In this document: one piece after another, positions 8,760 to 17,573 of the stretch
How positions within the stretch are numbered: position 1 is the stretch's first letter
Layout: every line of letters starts with the position of its first letter
Program-made: the position numbers and the translations under genes
The notes under the pieces: model-generated
Seen by the model: the letters and a program-made list of their open reading frames with translations, nothing else
Databases searched by the model: none
What the model was told of the DNA's origin: nothing
NCBI GenBank assembly: GCA_024635925.1
Contig: JAGXHY010000008.1
Coordinates: 62,001-126,000, forward strand
DNA from: Bacillota bacterium
GTDB lineage: Bacteria > Bacillota > TC1
Direction of reading: 5' to 3'
Length of the DNA: 64,000 bases

Positions 8760-9434
8760 ATGTTTAAAATTCTTGTAGTAGATGATGAACCTAAAATTAG
8801 AGAATTAATAGTAAAATATGGCAAGTTTGATGGACATGAGGTAATTGAAGCTGAAAATGGCTTGGACGCATTAAATAAAGTGAAGAACGAAAACTTTGAT
8901 GTAATTATAATGGATGTAATGATGCCAGAACTTGATGGTTTTACTGCTGTAAAAGAAATTAGAAAATTTAGCAATACACCAGTTTTGATGCTTTCTGCAC
9001 GTGGTGAAGAATATGATAAAATACATGGTTTTGAAGTGGGGATAGATGACTATGTTGTAAAGCCTTTTTCTCCAAAAGAGTTGATGATGCGAATAGAAGC
9101 AATATTGAGAAGAGGAAAATCTATAGAAAATGAAAGAGATATATTCACTTACTATGGTTTGAAAATAGATTTTACAGCTAGAAGCGTTTTTATCGATGAC
9201 CATGAGATTCAACTATTTCCTAGAGAATATGATTTGTTATTTTATATGGTTAAAAACAAGGGTATTGCTTTAACAAGAGAAAAATTATTAAACAAAGTAT
9301 GGGGATATGATTATTTTGGAAATGATAGAACTTTAGATACTCATGTTAAATTATTGAGAAAAAGTTTAGGTGATTATGCTGATTGCATAAAAACTTTAAG
9401 AGGAGTAGGTTATAGATTTGAAATCAACGAATAA
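8760..9434 (+). CDS. OmpR/PhoB-family response regulator
   Basis: A receiver domain (residues ~1-120) is joined to a C-terminal winged-helix DNA-binding domain. Acidic pocket VVDDEP is at the start, the phosphoacceptor Asp is residue 52 in IIMDVMMPE, and VVKPF carries the conserved Lys. RTLDTHVKLLRKSLG is the recognition helix region. Two in-frame ATGs are adjacent (8757 and 8760); GGAGG is 6 bases from the second and only 3 from the first, so I chose the second. The kinase gene overlaps its end, so the two form a cognate pair. The regulon cannot be deduced. Confidence 0.93.
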   Translation: MFKILVVDDEPKIRELIVKYGKFDGHEVIEAENGLDALNKVKNENFDVIIMDVMMPELDGFTAVKEIRKFSNTPVLMLSARGEEYDKIHGFEVGIDDYVVKPFSPKELMMRIEAILRRGKSIENERDIFTYYGLKIDFTARSVFIDDHEIQLFPREYDLLFYMVKNKGIALTREKLLNKVWGYDYFGNDRTLDTHVKLLRKSLGDYADCIKTLRGVGYRFEINE

Positions 9435-10935
9435 AAAGGGTTTATCTCTAAAATTATACTTGCTTTTTTATATGATTATTTTTGTATTCATAACATTAGT
9501 TTTGTTATGGTTATTTCAAGTTATATTTTTAGAAGACTTTTATAGTAGAATTAAAAGAAGTAGTTTAGAAGATGTTGTTAATTCAATTGAATCAACAGTA
9601 AGTGAAAATGATACAAAAGAATTAAATGCCTTAGAAACGAAAAATATGATTCTTAGAACTGCTACTGATAACAATGTAATTGCTGTTCTAGCTGATTATG
9701 AGAAAAGAGTATATTTTAATAATAGTGACTTAAGACAAAGGGATTTTATTGATGAATTCATGAAAACTGCAGAATTTGAATATTTATATCAATCTGCAAA
9801 AAACAGCATAGGTGTACCACAATATTTAAGCATGAAAAACTCCGAGCTTTTACAGATTACAACATCCAGAGGAAGTAATTTAATTGGTAATATTACTTCA
9901 TTTCCAATAGAAAACAATCTAAATAATGGGGAAAGCCTCATTTATCTTAATATGATTGAAAATAAAGACGCTGATATTATTACCTTGATGGTAATGATGG
10001 AACTTACACCTGTTAACACAACTGTAGAAACTTTAAGAGTACAATTATTTTATGTAACTGCATTAATGTTGGTTGTTGCAAGTATTTTAGCAATTGTTAT
10101 ATCACATAAAATAGCTAAACCTATAGAGAAAATATCTAAAGGTGCAAAAAAACTAGGTAAAGAAAGATACAAACCGAATTTAGACTCTCCGATAAAAGAA
10201 GTAGGAGAACTAAATAATACTTTATATTTTGTTGATAAAGAATTGGAGAAGATTGAAGGCATAAGAAGAGAGTTAATGGCAAATATTTCTCATGATTTAA
10301 GGACACCTTTGACAATGATACAAGGTTACAGTGAAGTAATGCGTGATATTCCAGGGGAAAATAATAAAGATAATATTCAAGTAGTTATTGATGAAGCACA
10401 AAGATTACAAAGTTTAGTGAATGATATTTTAGAGCTTTCTAGACTAGAAGAACAAAAATATAGATTGAGAATTGAAGAATATAGTTTAACTGAAAGTTTG
10501 AAAGTCATAATATCAAGGTATCAATCGATGTTATCATCAAAAGGTTATATTATAAATTTTGATTATGATCAAGATGTATATGTTAAAGCTGATGAGTTGA
10601 AAATATCTCAAGTTATATATAATTTACTTAACAATGCAGTTACATATACAGGCGATGACAAGAAAATTGAAATAAAACAAAAAGTCGTTGGTAAATATGT
10701 CAGGATTGAAATTATTGATACTGGAGAAGGTATTGATGAAAGTAAGATATTAGATATATGGGAAAGGTATTATAAGATTGATAGTAAACATAGACGTGCT
10801 CAAATCGGTTCAGGAATTGGGTTGTCTATTGTAAAATCGATTGTAGAACAACATAAAGGTTTTGTAGGTGTTAAATCTACAAATAAGGGCTCAACATTTT
10901 GGTTTGAAATTTTATATTTTGAAAAAAATTCTTAA
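9418..10935 (+). CDS. sensor histidine kinase
   Basis: A 505-residue membrane kinase paired with the preceding regulator by a 17-base overlap. First membrane helix is at about residues 12-34, an extracytoplasmic sensor of about 170 residues with no recognised domain follows, and a second helix is near 207-228. Then come HAMP (~229-283), a HisKA domain with phosphoacceptor His292 in ANISHDLRTPL, and an HATPase domain with NLLNNA, DTGEGID and GSGIGLSIVKS. The start is TTG. The signal is unknown; the sensor region does not resemble the PAS-containing WalK arrangement. Confidence 0.92.
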   Translation: MKSTNKKGLSLKLYLLFYMIIFVFITLVLLWLFQVIFLEDFYSRIKRSSLEDVVNSIESTVSENDTKELNALETKNMILRTATDNNVIAVLADYEKRVYFNNSDLRQRDFIDEFMKTAEFEYLYQSAKNSIGVPQYLSMKNSELLQITTSRGSNLIGNITSFPIENNLNNGESLIYLNMIENKDADIITLMVMMELTPVNTTVETLRVQLFYVTALMLVVASILAIVISHKIAKPIEKISKGAKKLGKERYKPNLDSPIKEVGELNNTLYFVDKELEKIEGIRRELMANISHDLRTPLTMIQGYSEVMRDIPGENNKDNIQVVIDEAQRLQSLVNDILELSRLEEQKYRLRIEEYSLTESLKVIISRYQSMLSSKGYIINFDYDQDVYVKADELKISQVIYNLLNNAVTYTGDDKKIEIKQKVVGKYVRIEIIDTGEGIDESKILDIWERYYKIDSKHRRAQIGSGIGLSIVKSIVEQHKGFVGVKSTNKGSTFWFEILYFEKNS

Positions 10936-10943
10936 AATTATAT

Positions 10944-10980
10944 AAATGATGATATAGGCATATTGCTTATATCATCATTT
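10944..10980 (+). terminator. hairpin after the kinase gene (probable terminator)
   Basis: A perfect 13-bp inverted repeat AAATGATGATATA/TATATCATCATTT can extend inward to about 17 bp with a 3-base loop. It has only a short T run, so termination may be partial. The 3' half overlaps the -35 region of the next promoter. Confidence 0.55.
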
Positions 10981-10991
10981 ATTGCTATACT
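10963..10991 (+). promoter_or_regulatory. promoter of rpsB-tsf
   Basis: TTGCTT at 10963-10968 and TATACT at 10986-10991 with a 17-base spacer and an extended -10 (TGC before TATACT). The predicted start is near 10998, leaving a leader of about 96 bases before rpsB. Confidence 0.7.
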
Positions 10992-11010
10992 TTATAAGTA
11001 CGAAAAAACA

Positions 11011-11066
11011 CCTTGATCGATTATTTGACTGGTGCCGAAAGGTTAGCAAATAAAATGAAGTCAAGG
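11011..11066 (+). promoter_or_regulatory. structured rpsB leader, possible ribosomal protein S2 autoregulatory RNA
   Basis: Between promoter and ribosome binding site, CCTTGA (11011-11016) can pair with TCAAGG (11061-11066). The interior folds as an irregular hairpin beginning TTTG/CAAA and capped by CC-GAAA-GG, a GNRA tetraloop. Ribosomal protein operons often carry such leaders, and S2 leaders are known in other bacteria. Pairing is by eye; regulation is inferred. Confidence 0.4.
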
Positions 11067-11093
11067 GATGAAAAAAACCGAGGAGGAAGAAAA

Positions 11094-11855
11094 ATGGCTG
11101 TTATATCAATGAAACAATTATTAGAGGCAGGTGTGCATTTTGGACACCAAACAAAAAGATGGAATCCTAAAATGGCTAGATACATCTTTACTGCAAGAAA
11201 TGGTATTTATATTATTGACTTGCAAAAAACTGTTCACAAAATCGATGAAGCTTATAACTTCTTAAGAGAAGTTGCAAGTAAAGGTGAAAAAGTTCTATTT
11301 GTAGGAACTAAAAAACAAGCTCAAGAATCTGTTAGAGATGAAGCGACAAGATCAGGAAGCTATTATGTTGACCAAAGATGGTTAGGTGGTATGTTAACTA
11401 ATTTCGCTACAATCAAAAAAAGAAGTAAATACTTAAAAGACCTAAAATTACAAGAAGAAGATGGTACTTTTGATAGTTTACCTAAAAAAGAAGTAATTGA
11501 GTTAAAAAAAGAAATGGAAAAATTAGAACGTTTTCTTGGTGGTATCAAGGATATGAATAGAGTTCCTGGAGCATTATTTATTGTTGACCCGAAAAAAGAA
11601 AGAATTGCTATAGCTGAGGCTATAAAACTAGGTATACCAATAGTTGCTATTGTTGATACTAACTGTGATCCTGATGAGATAGATTATGTTATACCTGGTA
11701 ATGATGATGCAATTAGAGCAGTAAAATTAATTTCAGGGAAAATGGCTGATGCAATAATTGAGGGACATCAATCACAAGTTGATAGTGAAGATTTCGCAGA
11801 TATTCCTCTTACAGAAGAAGAATTTGCAAAAGTTGAGGAAGAGGGGGCTAAATAA
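11094..11855 (+). CDS. rpsB: 30S ribosomal protein S2
   Basis: 253 residues starting [18 protein letters not shown], the standard bacterial S2 N-terminus. [21 protein letters not shown] and [20 protein letters not shown] are family hallmarks. The C-terminal tail is acidic. The ATG follows a strong GAGGAGG; an upstream in-frame TTG at 11013 falls inside the leader and is rejected. The stop overlaps the tsf ATG by one base, giving the usual rpsB-tsf operon. Confidence 0.98.
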   Translation: MAVISMKQLLEAGVHFGHQTKRWNPKMARYIFTARNGIYIIDLQKTVHKIDEAYNFLREVASKGEKVLFVGTKKQAQESVRDEATRSGSYYVDQRWLGGMLTNFATIKKRSKYLKDLKLQEEDGTFDSLPKKEVIELKKEMEKLERFLGGIKDMNRVPGALFIVDPKKERIAIAEAIKLGIPIVAIVDTNCDPDEIDYVIPGNDDAIRAVKLISGKMADAIIEGHQSQVDSEDFADIPLTEEEFAKVEEEGAK

Positions 11856-12502
11856 TGATTAGCGCTAACTTAGTAAAAGAGTTGAGAGAGCGAACAGGCG
11901 CAGGAATGATGGACTGTAAAAAAGCTTTAACAGAAACAGATGGAAATACAGAAAAAGCGATAGAATATTTAAGGGAAAAAGGATTATCAGCCGCTGCTAA
12001 AAAAGCTGGTCGTATTGCAACAGAGGGTTTAATTGAAACCTATATTCATGGTGGAGGTCGTATTGGCGTTTTACTAGAATTAAATTGTGAGACTGATTTT
12101 GTTGCAAAAACTGATGATTTTAGAGATTTGGCTAAAGATATAGCAATGCATATTGCAGCTGCAAAGCCTGAATTTTTAAAACCTGATGAAGTGCCAAAAG
12201 ATGTTATTGAAAAAGAAAAAAATATTTTGAAAGCACAAGCGTTAAATGAAGGTAAACCAGAAAAAATAGTTGAAAAAATGGTTGAGGGAAGAATCTCAAA
12301 ATACTTTAAAGATGTTTGTTTATTAGAACAACCATTTGTTAAAGATCCAGATAAGACAATTAGTCAACTGATTACTGAAAAAATAGCTAAAATCGGAGAG
12401 AATATTTCTATTAGAAGATTTGTTAGGTATGAACTAGGTGAAGGAATGGCTAAAAAAGAAGACAACTTTGCTGATGAAGTTTCTTCAATGATGGGTCAAT
12501 AA
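11855..12502 (+). CDS. tsf: translation elongation factor Ts (short form)
   Basis: Nucleotide exchange factor for EF-Tu. The N-terminal UBA-like domain ([15 protein letters not shown], residues ~11-25) and the TDFVAK motif (residues 80-85) are intact. At 215 residues it is well below the 280-295 of E. coli or B. subtilis: it has a single core subdomain, like Thermus-type EF-Ts, which is thought to work as a dimer. Its start overlaps the rpsB stop (TAATG), so translation is probably coupled. Confidence 0.96.
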   Translation: MISANLVKELRERTGAGMMDCKKALTETDGNTEKAIEYLREKGLSAAAKKAGRIATEGLIETYIHGGGRIGVLLELNCETDFVAKTDDFRDLAKDIAMHIAAAKPEFLKPDEVPKDVIEKEKNILKAQALNEGKPEKIVEKMVEGRISKYFKDVCLLEQPFVKDPDKTISQLITEKIAKIGENISIRRFVRYELGEGMAKKEDNFADEVSSMMGQ

Positions 12503-12512
12503 GTTTTCGATT

Positions 12513-12546
12513 AAAGCACATTGCTTGAAGTAATGTGCTTTTTCTT
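12513..12546 (+). terminator. terminator of rpsB-tsf
   Basis: 10-bp stem AAAGCACATT/AATGTGCTTT with a 9-base loop, followed by a T-rich tract. It begins 10 bases past the tsf stop. Confidence 0.85.
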
Positions 12547-12590
12547 TGTAATTGGAGATATTATTAAGAATACATTTATTTAGAAAATGA

Positions 12591-12619
12591 ATGAATTTTA
12601 ATTAAAAATAAGCTATAAT
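12591..12619 (+). promoter_or_regulatory. probable promoter of the pyrH-polC operon
   Basis: A perfect TATAAT is at 12614-12619. The best -35 at 17 bases is only ATGAAT (12591-12596). It lies between the tsf terminator and pyrH and heads a run of at least nine closely spaced genes. Confidence 0.5.
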
Positions 12620-12645
12620 ATAATAAAGAATTTAAGAGGTGAAAA

Positions 12646-13365
12646 ATGAATAAAGTCAAATATAAAAGGGTTATTCTAAAGATTAGTGGAGAGGCTTTAG
12701 CTGGCAATGAAAAGTTTGGTTTAGATGGAGAAACACTAAATACTATAGCTGAAGAAGTTAGAGAGATTTCTGATCTTGGTGTGGAGATTGCCATAGTAGT
12801 AGGTGGTGGTAATATATGGCGTGGTATCAAGGGCAGTGAAGAAAAAGGTATTGAGAGAGCTAATGCAGACTATATGGGTATGTTAGCAACATCAATTAAT
12901 GCACTTGCACTTCAAGGGGCATTTGAAAAGCAAGGTTTAGATACAAGAGTTATGTCAGCAATAGAAATGAGACAAATTGCTGAACCATATATAAGACGAA
13001 GAGCAATTAGACATCTTGAAAAAAAGAGAATCGTTATTTTTGCAGCTGGAACTGGTAATCCATATTTTTCTACTGATACAACAGCAGCTTTAAGAGCCGC
13101 AGAAATTGATGCTGAAGTAATATTGATGGCTAAAAAAGTAGATGGTGTTTATGATGATGATCCAAATAAAAATACTAATGCTATAAAATATGATAATATG
13201 AGTTTTATAGATGTTTTAAATAATGGTCTTAAAGTAATGGATTCAACTGCAGCATCATTATGTATGGATAATAATATAAAAATTATAGTATTTAATTTGA
13301 AACAAAAAGGAAATATTTATAAAGCTATTACCGGAGATCAAATAGGCACGATTATTGGAGGTTAA
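12646..13365 (+). CDS. pyrH: UMP kinase
   Basis: Phosphorylates UMP to UDP, a hexameric bacterial enzyme of the amino acid kinase fold. [11 protein letters not shown] at the start binds the phosphates of [11 protein letters not shown] (near residue 53) is the UMP loop, and [12 protein letters not shown] is the family's C-terminal nucleotide motif. 239 residues is the standard length. AGAGGTGA precedes the ATG. The gene order pyrH-frr-uppS-cdsA that follows is widely conserved. Confidence 0.97.
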   Translation: MNKVKYKRVILKISGEALAGNEKFGLDGETLNTIAEEVREISDLGVEIAIVVGGGNIWRGIKGSEEKGIERANADYMGMLATSINALALQGAFEKQGLDTRVMSAIEMRQIAEPYIRRRAIRHLEKKRIVIFAAGTGNPYFSTDTTAALRAAEIDAEVILMAKKVDGVYDDDPNKNTNAIKYDNMSFIDVLNNGLKVMDSTAASLCMDNNIKIIVFNLKQKGNIYKAITGDQIGTIIGG

Positions 13366-13366
13366 A

Positions 13367-13927
13367 ATGGAAGAATTAAAATTGATTTTAAATCATGCAG
13401 AAGAAAAAATGGAAAAAACAATTGAAGCTTTAAAAGAACATTTAAAAAGTATAAGAACCGGAAGGGCAACTCCAGCTTTACTTGATGGTATTTTTGTCAA
13501 GTATTATGGTGTGGAAACACCTATTACTCAAGTGGGATCTATCTCTGCTCCTGAAGCTAATTTGTTAATAGTACAACCGTGGGACAAGACTGCTTTAAAA
13601 GACATCGAAAAAGCAATTTTAACATCAGACAGAGATTTAAACCCCAATAATGATGGTAATTTAATAAGAATTCCAATTCCTGTTTTAACAGCAGATAGAA
13701 GAAAAGATTTAGTAAAACAAGTTAAAAAAATTGCTGAAGAGTTTAAAGTGCAAATTAGAAATATAAGAAGAGATTGTAATGATGATTTAAAAAAACTTGA
13801 AAAAGGAAATGTTTCTGAGGATAATCTAAATAACGCTATTGATGAAATTCAAGAGATAACAGATAAAGCAATTAAACGTATTGACGATATAATTAAAATT
13901 AAAGAAGTATCAATACTGGAGATATAG
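13367..13927 (+). CDS. frr: ribosome recycling factor
   Basis: Splits post-termination ribosomes together with EF-G. 186 residues, the normal size, with the hallmark SIRTGRATPALLDGI near the start, RIPIPVLTADRRKDLVKQ in the middle and a Lys-rich helical end. I chose ATG 13367 because GGAGG lies 5 bases before it; a TTG four codons upstream overlaps the pyrH stop and would place the binding site inside the gene. It starts 1 base after pyrH. Confidence 0.97.
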   Translation: MEELKLILNHAEEKMEKTIEALKEHLKSIRTGRATPALLDGIFVKYYGVETPITQVGSISAPEANLLIVQPWDKTALKDIEKAILTSDRDLNPNNDGNLIRIPIPVLTADRRKDLVKQVKKIAEEFKVQIRNIRRDCNDDLKKLEKGNVSEDNLNNAIDEIQEITDKAIKRIDDIIKIKEVSILEI

Positions 13928-13928
13928 T

Positions 13929-14639
13929 ATGTCAAATGATTATGTTATTCCTAAACATATTGGAATAATTATGGATGGTAATGGTCGTTGGGCCAAAAAA
14001 AGAGGCTTGCCACGTATTAATGGTCACAAAGAAGGTATGCTTGTTTTAAAGAAAACCGTCGAAACTTGTAAAAATTTGGGCGTAGACTTCTTAACTGTCT
14101 ATGCTTTTTCTACAGAAAACTGGAAAAGACCCAAAATTGAAGTATCATTTCTTTTAAATCTATTAAAATATTATATAAGATCCGAACTAGATTATTTGAA
14201 AAAAAATAAAGTTGCTTTAAAATTTATTGGTTCTAGAATTGGATTAGATAAAAAAATAATTTCTATGATGTCAGTTATTGAAAAAGAAACTAGTGATGGA
14301 ACAGAAATGGTATTTTCTATAGCATTCAATTATGGTGGTAGAATGGAAATAACTGATGGTGTTAAAAAAATAGCCCAAATGGTCGAAGATAAGGAGTTAT
14401 TACCTGAAGATATTGATGAAGAGTTAATTTCAAATCAATTATATACTAAAAACATGCCTGATCCAGATTTAATCATCAGAACTTCTGGAGAATTTAGAAC
14501 TAGTAATTTTTTATTATGGCAAAGTGCTTATAGTGAATATTACATATCTGATGTATTATGGCCAGATTTTACGGAAGAAGTATTGATAGATGCTTTAAAA
14601 GTATTTAGTGCAAGAAATAGAAGGTTTGGAGGAGTTTAG
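13929..14639 (+). CDS. uppS: undecaprenyl diphosphate synthase
   Basis: Cis-prenyltransferase that makes the C55 lipid carrier for peptidoglycan. GIIMDGNGRWAKKRG places the essential Asp at residue 16, AFSTENWKRP is the second conserved block, and PDLIIRTSGEFRTSNFLLW is the C-terminal signature. 236 residues is close to the family average. One base separates it from frr. Together with dxr and ispG in the same operon it ties isoprenoid supply to cell-wall synthesis. Confidence 0.97.
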   Translation: MSNDYVIPKHIGIIMDGNGRWAKKRGLPRINGHKEGMLVLKKTVETCKNLGVDFLTVYAFSTENWKRPKIEVSFLLNLLKYYIRSELDYLKKNKVALKFIGSRIGLDKKIISMMSVIEKETSDGTEMVFSIAFNYGGRMEITDGVKKIAQMVEDKELLPEDIDEELISNQLYTKNMPDPDLIIRTSGEFRTSNFLLWQSAYSEYYISDVLWPDFTEEVLIDALKVFSARNRRFGGV

Positions 14640-14640
14640 T

Positions 14641-15435
14641 TTGACAAATGAATTTAAGACCAGGTCTATAACTGGATTATTATTAGTTTTGGTAATTGGT
14701 ACGGCCATTTTGTTAGGTGGTTTGTGGTTCTGGGTAACAAGTCTATTATTATCAACTCTCTTTTTCAAAGAATATATAAATATATATAAAGAAAAGAAAA
14801 GCCATGGCTTTTTCTTTAGTACTGGTAGTATTGGCATATTATATTATGTGGGACTATATTTTGATTATAGGTATACTCTACAAATTAGTTTATTACTACT
14901 GCTTATTTATGGTGCTTTTCATGTTATAACTAAATATCCTAAATATACATATAAGAATATAAAAACAACAATATTTGGATTCTTGTATTGTTATATGTTT
15001 TTAAGCTCTCTTTATTTGTTACGTAGAGAAGTAGATGGATTAAAATGGATATTTTTTATATTATTAGTTAGTATATTAGGCGATGTTGGTGCTTATTTGA
15101 TAGGTAAAAAAATTGGAAAGAATAAGATTGCTCCTATATTAAGTCCTGGTAAATCTTATGAAGGACTTGTTGGTGGATTAATTTTTGCTACTACTGGTGG
15201 AATGTTTTACGCAGTTTTAATATTAAATTTATCAATTCCAATTAGTGCTTTAATTTGTATAGCTATTGTCCTTATTGGTTTAATGGGTGATTTATTTGAA
15301 TCTCATTTAAAAAGAGAAGTTAATATAAAAGATGCTGGCACGTCCCTACCTGGTCATGGAGGTTTTCTAGATCGATTTGATGCAATAATATTTATATCTG
15401 GATTTGTCTATATGTTATTAGAGGTGACAAATTGA
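14641..15435 (+). CDS. cdsA: phosphatidate cytidylyltransferase
   Basis: Integral membrane enzyme making CDP-diacylglycerol from phosphatidate and CTP. 264 residues with about seven or eight hydrophobic segments. The family signature is complete near the C-terminus: SHLKREVNIKDAGTSLPGH followed by GGFLDRFD. The start is TTG 14641, with GGAGGAG six bases upstream; a longer frame from 14608 lies inside uppS and is less likely. Its stop overlaps the TTG start of dxr in a TTGA sequence. Confidence 0.95.
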   Translation: MTNEFKTRSITGLLLVLVIGTAILLGGLWFWVTSLLLSTLFFKEYINIYKEKKSHGFFFSTGSIGILYYVGLYFDYRYTLQISLLLLLIYGAFHVITKYPKYTYKNIKTTIFGFLYCYMFLSSLYLLRREVDGLKWIFFILLVSILGDVGAYLIGKKIGKNKIAPILSPGKSYEGLVGGLIFATTGGMFYAVLILNLSIPISALICIAIVLIGLMGDLFESHLKREVNIKDAGTSLPGHGGFLDRFDAIIFISGFVYMLLEVTN

Positions 15436-16568
15436 AAAAGATTGTAATATTAGGTTCTACTGGTTCAATTGGAACCCAAAGTCTTGAAGTGATAGAAGAA
15501 CAAAAAGAAAAATTTCAGGCATATGGTTTAGTCGGAGGCGAGAATGTTAAACTTCTTATAGAACAAGCTAAAAAATTCAAGCCTACTTGGGTTGGAATTC
15601 AAGATGAAAGTAAGTACATTGAATTAAAAGAAAGCTTACCAAAAGATATTAAAGTTGTCTCTGGGGACAAAGGTATAGACGAAATAATTGCTGATTCACA
15701 GTATGAAGTTCTTTTAGCAGCTATTAGTGGTATAGCAGGTTTAAAATCTACGGTTAAAGGAATTCAAGCTGGTAAAGATATCGCTTTAGCCAACAAAGAA
15801 ACACTTGTTGCTGGTGGTGAATTGATCATGAATCTAGTTAAAGAAAAAGACGTTAAACTTTTGCCAGTTGATAGTGAGCATAGTGCAATCTTTCAAAGTA
15901 TGAATAATTCAAAAAGAAAAATTAAAAAATTAATAATAACAGCTTCTGGTGGTCCTTTTAGGGATTACGATGAAGAAAGCCTAAAGCACATAAAAGTTGA
16001 GGAAGCATTAAATCATCCTAACTGGTCTATGGGGAAAAAAATTTCAATTGATTCTGCAACACTAGCCAATAAGGCCTTAGAAGTAATTGAAGCCCATTAT
16101 TTATTTAACTGTCCATATGAAAATATAGATGTGCTTATACATAAAGAAAGTATCATTCATTCAATGGTTGAATTTATTGACACCTCCATTATCGCCCAAT
16201 TAGGTTTTCCAAGTATGAAATTACCAATTCAATATGCTTTAACTCATCCAGAAAGTCTTAATACAAATTGGCCCTCATTAGATTTAGCATCAATTGGAAC
16301 CTTAAATTTCAGTAAGCCTAAAGATTTCTTTAGAGCTTTAAAATTAGGCATCGAAGCCGGCAAACAAGGTGGTAGTGCACCAATTATTTTTAATGGTGCA
16401 AATGAAATTGCCGTTGATTTTTTTATCAAAGGTAAAATCACTTTTTTACAAATAGCAGATATGATAGATAAAGCTTTAAATAATATTGAAAATATGAAAG
16501 TTGAAAGTTTTGAAGACATTGGATATATAGATGAATTTACTAGAGAATATTTAAAAAGGAGTTTTTAA
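15432..16568 (+). CDS. dxr: 1-deoxy-D-xylulose-5-phosphate reductoisomerase
   Basis: First committed step of the MEP isoprenoid pathway (DXP to MEP, using NADPH and a divalent metal). NADPH loop ILGSTGSIGTQSL is at the start, PVDSEHSAIFQ carries the metal ligands, ASGGPFRD and HPNWSMGKKISIDSA are substrate loops. 378 residues is standard. TTG start with GAGGTGA upstream and a 4-base overlap with cdsA. IspG, a later step of the same pathway, is two genes on. Confidence 0.97.
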   Translation: MKKIVILGSTGSIGTQSLEVIEEQKEKFQAYGLVGGENVKLLIEQAKKFKPTWVGIQDESKYIELKESLPKDIKVVSGDKGIDEIIADSQYEVLLAAISGIAGLKSTVKGIQAGKDIALANKETLVAGGELIMNLVKEKDVKLLPVDSEHSAIFQSMNNSKRKIKKLIITASGGPFRDYDEESLKHIKVEEALNHPNWSMGKKISIDSATLANKALEVIEAHYLFNCPYENIDVLIHKESIIHSMVEFIDTSIIAQLGFPSMKLPIQYALTHPESLNTNWPSLDLASIGTLNFSKPKDFFRALKLGIEAGKQGGSAPIIFNGANEIAVDFFIKGKITFLQIADMIDKALNNIENMKVESFEDIGYIDEFTREYLKRSF

Positions 16569-17572
16569 TGGGTATAATTTCAGTTTTATTAGGAATTTTA
16601 GCAATAGGTATAATAGCATTAATACATGAGGTTGGTCATTATTTTTTTGCTAGAAGAGCAGGCATTAAAGTGCTAGAATTATCAATTGGTGCAGGGCCTA
16701 AAATAGTTTCTTTTATAAAAAATGAAACCCAATATACTATTAGACCAATACCTTTTCTAGCTTATGTCCGTTTAGAAGAAGAAGGTGAAGGCGGTCTTTC
16801 GAACGCTACAAAAATACAAAGATTTTTTTTGTATATAGGTGGAGTTTTTTTTAATTTAATGACAGCATTACTAATTATGACTTTAATTGGTATTTTTTCT
16901 GGTGTTTATACTAATAAAATTATTATTGGTGAAGTGATTGAAGATAGGCCGGCTTATAGCATTTTGAAAAAAAATGATCAAATAATTGCAGTTAATGATG
17001 TTGAAGTAAATGGATATGCGGAATTTGAAAAGCAGCTATTAAAACATGAGGATTCAGAAATTGAATTGTTAGTAGAAAGAGATAATAAAATAGAAGAAAT
17101 TAATATTGTGCCAGAGTTAGATGAAGATAGTGATAGGTATGTACTTGGTTTTTATTTTGCTAAAGAAAAATTAAATTTATTTTCAAGTATTGCTTATTCG
17201 GGGAATATGATCTGGGATTACACATCTCAAACTTTTGTAATGTTAGGCAATCTTATTACAGGCCAATCAAATCCAAGTGAGAATTTAGTTGGAATTGTCG
17301 GAATAGTTGCAATTTCTAATGATTTTACTACAAAACTCTCTGATTATATGCTATTTATAGCTGTTATTAGTATCGGTATGGCTATAGTAAATATTTTGCC
17401 AATTCCAGCATTAGATGGTGGCAAAATTGTTTTACTTGGTGTAGAAAAAGTAATTGGACGGAAAATAAATAAAGAATTAGAAGCTCGACTTACAGTGGTT
17501 GGTTTTGCATTATTAATTATGCTAATGGTATTTACAACAGTAAATGATCTGCAAAACTTATTTGGAGGATAA
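16568..17572 (+). CDS. rseP: RseP/RasP site-2 membrane metalloprotease
   Basis: Intramembrane zinc protease. HEVGH at residues 20-24 in the first membrane helix supplies two zinc ligands and the catalytic Glu; NILPIPALDGG near the C-terminus supplies the third ligand. A single PDZ domain lies between (around residues 110-190). About four membrane segments. 334 residues is short relative to two-PDZ E. coli RseP and normal for Gram-positive forms. Its ATG overlaps the dxr stop by one base. Substrates in this organism are unknown (anti-sigma factors or remnant signal peptides in relatives). Confidence 0.93.
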   Translation: MGIISVLLGILAIGIIALIHEVGHYFFARRAGIKVLELSIGAGPKIVSFIKNETQYTIRPIPFLAYVRLEEEGEGGLSNATKIQRFFLYIGGVFFNLMTALLIMTLIGIFSGVYTNKIIIGEVIEDRPAYSILKKNDQIIAVNDVEVNGYAEFEKQLLKHEDSEIELLVERDNKIEEINIVPELDEDSDRYVLGFYFAKEKLNLFSSIAYSGNMIWDYTSQTFVMLGNLITGQSNPSENLVGIVGIVAISNDFTTKLSDYMLFIAVISIGMAIVNILPIPALDGGKIVLLGVEKVIGRKINKELEARLTVVGFALLIMLMVFTTVNDLQNLFGG

Positions 17573-17573
17573 T

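Noticed and set aside
11013-11093. 27-codon N-terminal extension of rpsB from a TTG
   Set aside because: It lies in a structured leader with no ribosome binding site; S2 proteins start at MAVISMKQ, behind GAGGAGG.
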